Shown: piece after piece, positions 1 to 5,310 of the stretch
Layout: each line of letters begins with the position of its first letter
How positions within the stretch are numbered: the first letter of the stretch is position 1
Source of the DNA: an uncultured Oscillospiraceae bacterium
GTDB lineage: Bacteria; Bacillota; Clostridia; Oscillospirales; Oscillospiraceae
DNA: 5,310 bases
Assembly: GCA_934655935.1 (NCBI GenBank)
Contig: CAKUHJ010000123.1
Coordinates: 1-5,310, forward strand
Direction of reading: 5' to 3'
Notes under the pieces: model-generated
The model's database searches: none
The model's input: the letters and a program-made list of their open reading frames with translations, nothing else
Told to the model about the DNA's origin: nothing
Program-made: the position numbers and the translations under genes

Positions 1-1230
1 GTCCTCCAGAGTATCCAGCTGCGCGCGCAGCTCGCAGAGATACGGCGCGGCGCAGCGCTCCAGCTGCGCCAGGATTTCCGGCAGGGCCTGCGCGCCCTGC
101 GAAAGAGAAACCAGGTCCCGGCAGGAGGCCGTGGCCGTGCTGACGCGGGTCATGGCCCGCTCAAAATCCGTCACGCCGCGCAGCGCCAGAATCAGCTCCT
201 CGCGCACCGGCGTATTTTTTACCAGCTCCTGCGTCGCGTTCAGGCGGCGCGTGATCTGCGCCGGAGACAGAAGCGGGCGCTCCATCCAGCTGCGGAGCAG
301 GCGCCCGCCCATGGCGGTTTTCGTCTGATCCATGACCCACAGGAGGCTTCCGCGCTTATCCCCCGAGCGGACGGTCTGCGTCAGCTCCAGATTCCGCCGG
401 GCCGCAAGGTCCAGCGCCATATATTTGCCCGCCAGATAATAGTCCAGCACCCGGATCTGCGGAAGCTCGTTTTTCTGTATATCCCGCAAGGTCAGCAGCA
501 GCGCACCGCACGCGCGCAGCGCCGCGGGGTCCTCGCGAAGGCCGGAGGCCGCCGGATCTCCAAGCTGCGCGCACACGGCGTCCGTGCAGCGCTCCGGCGC
601 AAACAAGGCGTCGTCTGCCAAGTTCACACACGCGTGCAGCCTTTCGGAAAGAAAATCCCGCAGCTGCGGCTGCTTTGCCCCGCCGCCCAGCAGAATTTCC
701 GCCGGAGCGATGCTTCCAAGCTCGCAGCGGAGCTTTTCCTCCGCGCCGGGGCCGGGAAAGCCCGTGGCGCTGAGCTGTCCGGTGGAGACGTCGCAGTAGG
801 CAAGGCCATACGCGCCATCTTCTTCCCAGACGCAGGCATAATAGTTGTTCCGCGATTCCTCCAGCATGGAGCTTTCCGTCACGGAGCCGGGCGTCACCAC
901 GCGGACAATCTCGCGCTTGACCAGTCCCTTTGCCAGCGCCGGGTCCTCCATCTGCTCGCAGATGGCGACCTTATAGCCCCGCGCCACCAGGCGGGCGATG
1001 TATCCCTCCGAGGAGTGGTACGGCACGCCGCACATCGGCACCTTGTCCTCCATCGGCTTCGACTTGTCCCGGTCGCGCGTGGTGAGCGTCAGATCCAGCT
1101 CCTTCGCCGCGACGCGGGCGTCGTCGTTGAACATTTCATAGAAATCGCCCAGCCGAAAAAACAGCAGGCAATCCGGATTCTGTTCCTTTGCAGCCAGATA
1201 CTGCTGCATCATGGGCGTCAGCTCGGCCAT
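1..1230 (-). CDS. mutS: DNA mismatch repair protein MutS, N-terminal 410 residues (partial)
   Basis: MutS recognises mispaired and unpaired bases in newly copied DNA and recruits MutL. The reading frame runs from the ATG at 1230 to the window edge without a stop, giving 410 residues, a little under half of the usual 850-880. Domain I (about 1-115) contains GDFYEMF with the mismatch-wedging Phe30-x-Glu32 pair, followed by MCGVPYHS and ICEQMEDP, all classic for the family. A connector domain follows (about 120-250). The start of the lever/core domain is marked by LDLAARRNLEL near residue 273 and GSLLWVMDQT from residue 294. The ATPase (Walker) domain lies outside the window. The start is set by AGGAGG eight bases upstream. 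The Phe-x-Glu motif indicates a true MutS1 mismatch sensor rather than MutS2. The gene lies 37 bases behind miaB on the same strand with no visible terminator between, so the two are probably cotranscribed. Confidence 0.97.
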   Translation of the reverse strand, partial: MAELTPMMQQYLAAKEQNPDCLLFFRLGDFYEMFNDDARVAAKELDLTLTTRDRDKSKPMEDKVPMCGVPYHSSEGYIARLVARGYKVAICEQMEDPALAKGLVKREIVRVVTPGSVTESSMLEESRNNYYACVWEEDGAYGLAYCDVSTGQLSATGFPGPGAEEKLRCELGSIAPAEILLGGGAKQPQLRDFLSERLHACVNLADDALFAPERCTDAVCAQLGDPAASGLREDPAALRACGALLLTLRDIQKNELPQIRVLDYYLAGKYMALDLAARRNLELTQTVRSGDKRGSLLWVMDQTKTAMGGRLLRSWMERPLLSPAQITRRLNATQELVKNTPVREELILALRGVTDFERAMTRVSTATASCRDLVSLSQGAQALPEILAQLERCAAPYLCELRAQLDTLED

Positions 1231-1238
1231 GGGGCTTC

Positions 1239-1244
1239 CCTCCT
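1239..1244 (-). promoter_or_regulatory. Ribosome binding site of mutS
   Basis: AGGAGG on the minus strand lies eight bases before the ATG at 1230. It supports this start over the internal Met7 and Met8 codons. It sits inside the 37-base miaB-mutS gap, which shows neither a terminator hairpin nor a separate promoter. Confidence 0.85.
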
Positions 1245-1267
1245 TTGTATCCGTGTATCCGCGCGGC

Positions 1268-2671
1268 TTAAAGCAGCTCGCCGGTCAGGCTCCAGGTTGT
1301 GCAGCCGGTAATTTTCGCCTGCGCGAAGCTTCCGATCCGGCTCTCGTCTCCCGGCAGGCGGACCAGCCGCCCGCCTTCGGTCCGGGCCGTCAGAACCTCG
1401 CCCTCGCGCCCGTCCACCAATACGCGCATCGTCCTTCCGACATAGGCCTGGTGGATTTCCTGCGAAATCCGGTTCTGCAGCTGGCACAGCCGGTCAAAGC
1501 GGCGGTTCTTTTCCTCCTTCGGCGTCGGGTCGTCCATCCGCGCCGCCGGCGTTCCGGCGCGCGGAGAGAAGATAAAGGTGAACAGCGCGTCGTAGCGGAC
1601 CGTTTCGATCAGCCGCAGCGTGTCCTCAAACTCCGCCTCGGTCTCTCCGGGGAAGCCGACGATCACATCGCTTGTCAGCACCAGCTCCGGCATGAGGCTT
1701 CTTCCGTAGCGCACAAGCTCCAGATACTGCTGCGCCGTATAGCGCCGGTTCATTTCCTTCAGCACGCGGTCGTTTCCGGACTGGAACGGAAGATGAAACT
1801 GCTTGGCAATTTTCTCCTCGCGCGCGATGGTATCAAAGAGCTTGCGGCTGGCGTCCTTCGGGTGGCTGGTCATAAAGCGCAGCCAGAAATCGCCAGGAAG
1901 CTGCGCAAGCTCCGAAAGAAGGTCCGCAAAGTCCACGCCCGCGTCCAGGTCCTTTCCGTAGGAATTGACGTTCTGGCCCAGAAGCGTAATGTCCTTGTAG
2001 CCCGCGGCGATCAGCCCGCGGACCTCCTCAATGATCTGCTCCGGCCGGCGCGAGCGCTCCCGCCCGCGCACATAGGGCACGATGCAGTACGAGCAGAAGT
2101 TGTTGCAGCCGTACATAATGGAAACCCACGCCTTGAGCCCGGACGCGCGCACCGCCGGAAGGCCCTCGGCAATGTTGCCGGCGGAATCCTCCGTATAAAA
2201 CGCGCGCCTGCCGGTCCGGAGCACCTGCTGCAGAATCTCCGGAAAGCGCCAGAGCTGGTGGGGGTTGAACACGCCGTCGACATGGCGGTAGCTCGTACGG
2301 ATGCGCGCGACCACCTGCTCCTGCCCCATCATACAGCCGCACAGGAAGATTTTCTGCTCCGGGTGGCGGTTTTTGGTATGTACCAGCGCGCCGACATTGC
2401 CGTAGACGCGGCTTTCCGCGTGCTCGCGGATGGCGCAGGTATTGATGACGATACAGTCCGCGCCCTCCTCCGTATCGGTCTGCTCGTAGCCGCACGCGGC
2501 CAGAAGGCCGCGCAGGCGCTCGGAATCCGCCTCATTCTGCTGGCAGCCGTAGGTATCCACAAAGGCCTTCGGCACACGCCCCTGGGCCTGCCAGTAGGCG
2601 TGAATCTGCGCGCAGATTTCCTTCTGCTGCGCAAGCGCCTCCTGCGAAATGACGACGGTTTTACGTTCCAA
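1268..2671 (-). CDS. miaB: tRNA-2-methylthio-N6-dimethylallyladenosine-37 synthase (methylthiotransferase MiaB)
   Basis: MiaB is a radical-SAM enzyme that adds a methylthio group to i6A37 of tRNAs reading UNN codons, which steadies codon-anticodon pairing. Starting from the TTG at 2671 the protein has 467 residues, normal for the family. The N-terminal MTTase domain carries the three auxiliary cluster cysteines, Cys43 (TYGCQQNEAD), Cys79 (INTCAIREHA) and Cys113 (CGCMMGQ). The radical-SAM core has Cys189-x3-Cys193-x2-Cys196 (GCNNFCSYCIVPYVRGRERS), LLGQNVNSYG and HLPFQSGNDRVLKEMNRRYT. A C-terminal TRAM domain follows (about 405-467). NTCAIREHAE, IVPYVRGRE and the short GQNVNSYG segment point to MiaB rather than the relatives MtaB or RimO. 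Start choice: in-frame ATGs occur at 2704 and 2686, but the first lies about at or upstream of the predicted transcription start and the second has only a weak ribosome binding site. The TTG has GGAGG eight bases upstream. mutS follows in the same orientation; in Bacillus subtilis the homologue ymcB also lies near mutS. Confidence 0.95.
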   Translation of the reverse strand: MERKTVVISQEALAQQKEICAQIHAYWQAQGRVPKAFVDTYGCQQNEADSERLRGLLAACGYEQTDTEEGADCIVINTCAIREHAESRVYGNVGALVHTKNRHPEQKIFLCGCMMGQEQVVARIRTSYRHVDGVFNPHQLWRFPEILQQVLRTGRRAFYTEDSAGNIAEGLPAVRASGLKAWVSIMYGCNNFCSYCIVPYVRGRERSRRPEQIIEEVRGLIAAGYKDITLLGQNVNSYGKDLDAGVDFADLLSELAQLPGDFWLRFMTSHPKDASRKLFDTIAREEKIAKQFHLPFQSGNDRVLKEMNRRYTAQQYLELVRYGRSLMPELVLTSDVIVGFPGETEAEFEDTLRLIETVRYDALFTFIFSPRAGTPAARMDDPTPKEEKNRRFDRLCQLQNRISQEIHQAYVGRTMRVLVDGREGEVLTARTEGGRLVRLPGDESRIGSFAQAKITGCTTWSLTGELL

Positions 2672-2679
2672 GGCTGTTT

Positions 2680-2684
2680 CCTCC
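2680..2684 (-). promoter_or_regulatory. Ribosome binding site deciding a TTG start for miaB
   Basis: GGAGG on the minus strand ends eight bases before the TTG at 2671, the same spacing as for the mutS site. It overlaps the alternative in-frame ATG at 2686 (its first G is the last base of that ATG) and therefore cannot serve that codon. This is the main reason for choosing TTG. Confidence 0.6.
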
Positions 2685-2707
2685 ATTTTCCGATATCTTG
2701 ACATGTT

Positions 2708-2736
2708 ATTATACCAAATGAATTTCTGTTTTTCAA
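2708..2736 (-). promoter_or_regulatory. Sigma-70-type promoter of miaB-mutS
   Basis: On the minus strand TTGAAA (2736-2731) is followed by a 17-base spacer and a consensus TATAAT (2713-2708). Transcription would begin near 2701, about 30 bases before the TTG start codon, leaving a short leader that holds just the ribosome binding site. The hexamers and spacing are near consensus, so constitutive housekeeping expression is likely. Assignment is by sequence match only. Confidence 0.8.
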
Positions 2737-2805
2737 TCGCGGCGCGCGCCTCCGGCGGCCTTTTTCCGAAGTTTACAAAATGTTCAAGCCTTCCGGGCGG
2801 CGGCA

Positions 2806-2815
2806 GATTGCAATC
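2806..2815. repeat. Perfect 10-base palindrome over the -35 of the plus promoter
   Basis: GATTGCAATC is its own reverse complement and covers the TTGCAA hexamer of the rightward promoter. It could be a small operator half or whole, but the symmetry partly comes from the -35 hexamer itself (TTGCAA is palindromic), so chance is a fair explanation. Confidence 0.3.
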
Positions 2816-2836
2816 GCGCGGCGGGTATGTTAGAAT
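2808..2836 (+). promoter_or_regulatory. Extended -10 promoter of the prolyl isomerase/lipid kinase unit
   Basis: TTGCAA (2808-2813), a 17-base spacer and TAGAAT (2831-2836) make a good sigma-70-type promoter. TG at 2828-2829, one base before the -10, gives an extended -10 element. Predicted transcription start is near 2843, giving a leader of about 40 bases before the ATG at 2883. It diverges from the miaB promoter, with 71 bases between the two -35 boxes. Confidence 0.75.
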
Positions 2837-2869
2837 AAAAAAACATTGCGCTGCGGCGCAAGGAAAGTT

Positions 2870-2875
2870 GAGGAA
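2870..2875 (+). promoter_or_regulatory. Ribosome binding site of the zinc-ribbon parvulin gene
   Basis: GAGGAA lies seven bases before the ATG at 2883. It supports this start rather than an in-frame upstream ATG at 2649, which lies inside miaB and upstream of the promoter. Confidence 0.75.
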
Positions 2876-2882
2876 ACAAGCT

Positions 2883-4391
2883 ATGAAATGTAAATTTTGC
2901 GGCGCGGAGCTGGACGAGGCTTCTCCCGCCTTCTGCCCCGAATGCGGAAAAGCGCAGTCGGAGCCCGCTTCCGCCGGGGAGCCCGTGACCTGCGAAGCCG
3001 CCCCGGAGGCGGAAGCCGGAGCTGCCCCGGAAGCCGAAGCCTCCGCGCAGCCGGAGCCTGCGGCGCCTGAAAAGGGAAAAAGCGGGAAGACCGCTCTGAT
3101 CTGCGGCGTCGCCATCGCTGCGCTGCTGATCGTCATTGCGCTCATCTGCGTCAGAATCTTCAAGGACCGCGCGCCTGCCGGGCCTGCCGCCGAACCGGGC
3201 GGCACGCTTTCCCAGGAGGATACGCAGACCCCCGCCGGTGAGGACGCTGAAGCGCCTGCCTCCGAGGACGCCGAGCCGGAAGCGCCCGCCGAAGCCGGAA
3301 ACGGCGTCAGCTACACCGTAACGGCCCAGGAGCTGGAGGGGCGGCTGGACGACGTCGTCTCCACCTGCGGCGCCGACCTTCTGACAAACCGTGCGCTCGG
3401 CCTTTACTACTGGCAGCAGTACAACTACTTTGCCAGCAACTACGGCAGCTACCTGAGCATGATTCTCGATACCTCCGCCGGTCTTGACACGCAGATGTAC
3501 AACGAGGAGATGACCTGGCAGCAGACCTTCCTGGAGGCTGCCCTGCAGATGTTCGGCAGCATGAGCGCGCTGTGCCAGGAGGCCGACGCGGACGGCTATA
3601 CGCTCTCCGAGGAGGACCTGCAGAGTGTGGACAATCAGCTCGCCTCGCTGGAAAGCTACGCTGCGGTCTACGGCTTTGACAGCGTGGACGGCTTCCTGCA
3701 GAGCATCTACGGGCCGTCCGCGACAAAGGAGCTTTACGCGGACTTCCTGCAGCGCTCGCTGAAGGCCAACGGCTATCTTCAGCAGCGTGTGGACGCGCTC
3801 TCCTATACCGACCAGGACGTCAGCGATTACTATGACGCGCATGCCGAGGATTACGAGGCCGAGGGCGTCGCAAAGGACGACACCGCGCTTGTCAACGTCC
3901 GCCACATTCTCATTCAGCCGGACGGCACGGATGAGGACGGCAATTACACCGAAGAGGCCTGGCTTGCCGCCGAGCAGAAGGCAAACGAGCTCTACGAGCA
4001 GTGGAAGGCCGGCGCAGCAAGCGAGGATTCCTTCGCGGAGCTTGCCGGCGAGCAGACGCAGGACTCCGGCAGCGCCGCCAACGGCGGACTGTATGAGGAC
4101 GTCTATCCCGGCCAGATGGTCACAGAGTTCAACGACTGGTGCTTCGACGCCGCGCGCAGGCCCGGCGACACCGGCATTGTCAAGACGACCTACGGCTATC
4201 ACATCATGTACTTCGTCGGAACCGGCGAGACACCCTACTGGTACGCCCGCGCGCTTGAGGATTACCTGCAGGCGCAGATGCTGTCCATCGAAAACGAGAT
4301 TTATCAGAAATACGAACCGGTCAACACGCCGGAAAACGCCGCCATCGTAGACGTTCTGCATCCGGATGAGACCGCCGCCGGGGAAAACTGA
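2883..4391 (+). CDS. Zinc-ribbon, membrane-anchored parvulin-type peptidyl-prolyl cis-trans isomerase
   Basis: A probable extracytoplasmic folding factor of 502 residues. The N-terminus is a zinc ribbon with Cys3-x2-Cys6 and Cys18-x2-Cys21 (MKCKFCGAEL and FCPECGK). An Ala/Glu/Pro-rich linker, one hydrophobic segment (about 71-92, ending RIFK) and a second acidic linker (about 96-140) follow. There is no lipobox, so this is a signal anchor with the ribbon inside the cell and the bulk outside. Residues about 145-320 are probably alpha-helical and resemble a SurA/PrsA-type chaperone domain. The parvulin domain (about 337-446) has VNVRHILI (His341), GGLYEDVYPGQMVTEF and KTTYGYHIMYF (His440), matching the two histidines and the GQM-x3-F pattern of PrsA-like rotamases. 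A short acidic insert after HILIQ (about 347-358) is present. It differs from PrsA in lacking a lipoprotein signal. Start chosen from the ribosome binding site, the promoter and the ribbon at the N-terminus. The lipid kinase follows 33 bases later. The isomerase domain call is firm; client proteins and the role of the ribbon are unknown. Confidence 0.9.
   Translation: MKCKFCGAELDEASPAFCPECGKAQSEPASAGEPVTCEAAPEAEAGAAPEAEASAQPEPAAPEKGKSGKTALICGVAIAALLIVIALICVRIFKDRAPAGPAAEPGGTLSQEDTQTPAGEDAEAPASEDAEPEAPAEAGNGVSYTVTAQELEGRLDDVVSTCGADLLTNRALGLYYWQQYNYFASNYGSYLSMILDTSAGLDTQMYNEEMTWQQTFLEAALQMFGSMSALCQEADADGYTLSEEDLQSVDNQLASLESYAAVYGFDSVDGFLQSIYGPSATKELYADFLQRSLKANGYLQQRVDALSYTDQDVSDYYDAHAEDYEAEGVAKDDTALVNVRHILIQPDGTDEDGNYTEEAWLAAEQKANELYEQWKAGAASEDSFAELAGEQTQDSGSAANGGLYEDVYPGQMVTEFNDWCFDAARRPGDTGIVKTTYGYHIMYFVGTGETPYWYARALEDYLQAQMLSIENEIYQKYEPVNTPENAAIVDVLHPDETAAGEN
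2997..3044 (+). repeat. Tandem 24-base repeat coding an acidic 8-residue unit (inner linker)
   Basis: Two adjacent 24-base units code AAPEAEAG (residues 39-46) and AAPEAEAS (47-54) in the linker between zinc ribbon and membrane segment. The 18-base cores at 3000 and 3024 differ at two positions. This is probably a flexible spacer that grew by slippage or duplication. Confidence 0.6.
3240..3287 (+). repeat. Degenerate 24-base repeat coding an acidic 8-residue unit (outer linker)
   Basis: Two consecutive units code EDAEAPAS (residues 120-127) and EDAEPEAP (128-135) on the extracytoplasmic side of the membrane segment. Period and composition resemble the inner linker repeat at 2997-3044, but the copies are more diverged. 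A low-complexity acidic spacer is the likely meaning. Confidence 0.5.
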
Positions 4392-4409
4392 GCCCTGTGC
4401 AGCAGAATC

Positions 4410-4415
4410 GGGAGG
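4410..4415 (+). promoter_or_regulatory. Ribosome binding site of the lipid kinase gene
   Basis: GGGAGG lies nine bases before the ATG at 4425. The 33-base gap after the preceding stop shows no terminator hairpin or promoter, which argues for translation from a shared transcript. Confidence 0.75.
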
Positions 4416-4424
4416 CAAAGCTTC

Positions 4425-5310
4425 ATGCGTAAAAAACTGTTGTTTTTTGTCAACCCAAACGCCGGCCATGCGGAAATCCGCACGAATCTCATGGAGGTTC
4501 TGCAGATTTTCTCGGACGCCGGGTATGAGCCCACGGTTCACATGACCTCCGGCCCGCGCGATATCACCCGCCAGATCGCCGCGCGCGGCCAGGAATTTGA
4601 TCTGATCGCCTGCACCGGCGGAGACGGCACGCTCAATGAGGCCGTCTCCGGCCTGATGCAGCTCTCCGCGCCGCCTCCGCTCGGCTACATTCCCGGCGGC
4701 ACCGTCAACGACGTGGCCGCTACGCTCGGCCTTTCGCGCGATCCCCTTCAGGCCGCGCGGGACGTCGTCTCCGGCCGGCCCTTCGCTATCGACATCGGCA
4801 GCTTCGGCCCGGACCGCTGGTTTACTTATGTTGCGGCCTTCGGCCTGTTTACGGACGTCGCCTACGCGACGCCGCAGCTGGACAAGCGCATCTGGGGCCG
4901 CCTCGCCTATCTCTTCAACGGCGTGCGGGCCCTTGGGGACGTCCGGCCGACGCATGTGCGCGTCCGCTGGAAGGACCGCACGGAGGAGGCCGACGTTCTT
5001 GTCGGCCTTGTGTGCAGCACAACCTCCGTCGGCGGCTTCCGCGCAACCTCAAAGGCCGCGCAGGATCTCGGCATCCGTCTGGACGACGGCCTGAGCGAGG
5101 TCGTGCTGGTCCGCGATATCCGGAACCTTGCGGAGCTCAATCTGGCGGCCGGAAAAATCCTGCGGCAGGACTTCGACTGCGAGCACTTTATCACCTTTCA
5201 GACAGACGCCGCGGAATTTGAGTTCGAGCAGGACGTCAGCTGGACGCTGGACGGAGAATTCGGCGGAAGCGTCCGCAGCGTCACGCTCCGCAATTGCCGC
5301 CAGGCCGTGC
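4425..5310 (+). CDS. Diacylglycerol kinase family (YegS/BmrU/DgkB-type) lipid kinase, C-terminus cut
   Basis: A soluble kinase that phosphorylates a lipid hydroxyl, most often diacylglycerol to phosphatidic acid for return to phospholipid synthesis; the substrate here is not proven. The window shows 295 residues with no stop. Family members are about 290-310 residues, so only a few are missing. The N-terminal catalytic domain has LLFFVNPNAGH (5-15), the nucleotide-binding CTGGDGTLNEAV (63-74, with GGDGT at 65-69) and IPGGTVNDVAATLGL (89-103), a variant of the usual PxGTxNDfA. The C-terminal beta-sandwich domain has the LDDGLSEVVLV segment (219-229), which holds the conserved DGL of the metal-binding region, and LDGE (275-278), whose Asp276 matches the presumed catalytic base. 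No membrane segment is visible, as expected for the DAGK_cat family. It is the second gene of the rightward unit, behind the extracytoplasmic isomerase, suggesting shared envelope-related expression. Assignment to the family is firm; DgkB versus other YegS-like kinases is open. Confidence 0.92.
   Translation, partial: MRKKLLFFVNPNAGHAEIRTNLMEVLQIFSDAGYEPTVHMTSGPRDITRQIAARGQEFDLIACTGGDGTLNEAVSGLMQLSAPPPLGYIPGGTVNDVAATLGLSRDPLQAARDVVSGRPFAIDIGSFGPDRWFTYVAAFGLFTDVAYATPQLDKRIWGRLAYLFNGVRALGDVRPTHVRVRWKDRTEEADVLVGLVCSTTSVGGFRATSKAAQDLGIRLDDGLSEVVLVRDIRNLAELNLAAGKILRQDFDCEHFITFQTDAAEFEFEQDVSWTLDGEFGGSVRSVTLRNCRQAV

Noticed and set aside
634..1311. Open frame of 225 codons on the plus strand across mutS
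   Set aside because: Antisense shadow of the MutS N-terminus; Arg/His/Leu-rich translation without recognisable domain.
1211..2701. Open frame of 496 codons on the plus strand across miaB
   Set aside because: It is antisense to a complete MiaB with all catalytic cysteines, its translation shows no known motif, and it has no fitting ribosome binding site.
2741..2765. Possible rho-independent terminator: GC-rich stretch with a 10-base palindrome followed by TTTTT
   Set aside because: The best stem next to the T run is only about four pairs, the T run is short, and no rightward gene ends here; the region is the spacer between divergent promoters.
2672..3205. Upstream extension of the miaB frame to an ATG at 3205 (645 residues)
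   Set aside because: The extension runs antisense through the start of the isomerase gene and across the miaB promoter. It is low-complexity Ala/Ser/Gly-rich and MiaB homologues do not have it.
4392..4424. Gap between isomerase and lipid kinase checked for a terminator or promoter
   Set aside because: No stable inverted repeat with a T run and no -35/-10 pair; only the kinase ribosome binding site is visible.
2784..4955. Long open frame of 723 codons on the minus strand, antisense to the isomerase and lipid kinase genes
   Set aside because: It overlaps two well-supported genes with recognised domains, spans both of them and the gap between, and reads as low-complexity Gly/Arg/Val/Ala-rich sequence. 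Open antisense frames are expected in GC-rich DNA.
1..5310. Search for CRISPR array, tRNA, insertion sequence, phage, toxin-antitoxin or defence genes
   Set aside because: No regularly spaced repeats, terminal inverted repeats, tRNA-like cloverleaf or recognisable defence or mobile-element motif was seen; all long stretches are explained by four housekeeping-type or envelope genes.

Overview
This is a GC-rich bacterial chromosomal segment, most likely from an anaerobic gut-type Firmicute (class Clostridia, in the style of Oscillospiraceae). Three things suggest this: a miaB-mutS gene pair, also seen in Bacillus and Clostridia; strong AGGAGG-like ribosome binding sites; and a zinc-ribbon, membrane-anchored parvulin of a kind I associate with clostridial genomes. 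The assignment is an inference; no rRNA or other definitive marker is present.

The window holds four protein genes in two divergent units. To the left, on the minus strand, miaB (tRNA ms2i6A methylthiotransferase, complete, 2671 to 1268) is followed after 37 bases by mutS (mismatch repair, 1230 to 1; the window cuts it at residue 410). To the right, on the plus strand, a 502-residue protein with an N-terminal zinc ribbon, one membrane segment and an extracytoplasmic parvulin-type prolyl isomerase domain (2883-4391) is followed after 33 bases by a YegS/BmrU/DgkB-type lipid kinase (4425 to the window end, 295 residues seen and probably almost complete).

The stretch between the units (about 2672-2882) carries two good sigma-70-type promoters facing away from each other. 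The minus one is TTGAAA-17-TATAAT (2736-2708). The plus one is TTGCAA-17-TAGAAT with an extended -10 TG (2808-2836). The minus promoter lies so close to miaB that the two in-frame ATG codons are unlikely starts, and a TTG with a well placed GGAGG is preferred.

Functionally, the left unit is tRNA modification plus DNA mismatch repair. The right unit is envelope-oriented: an extracytoplasmic folding factor and a cytoplasmic lipid kinase acting on membrane lipids. I see no mobile element, CRISPR array, RNA gene, phage gene or clearly novel system. The most noteworthy items are the zinc-ribbon/parvulin architecture and the compact divergent promoter region.
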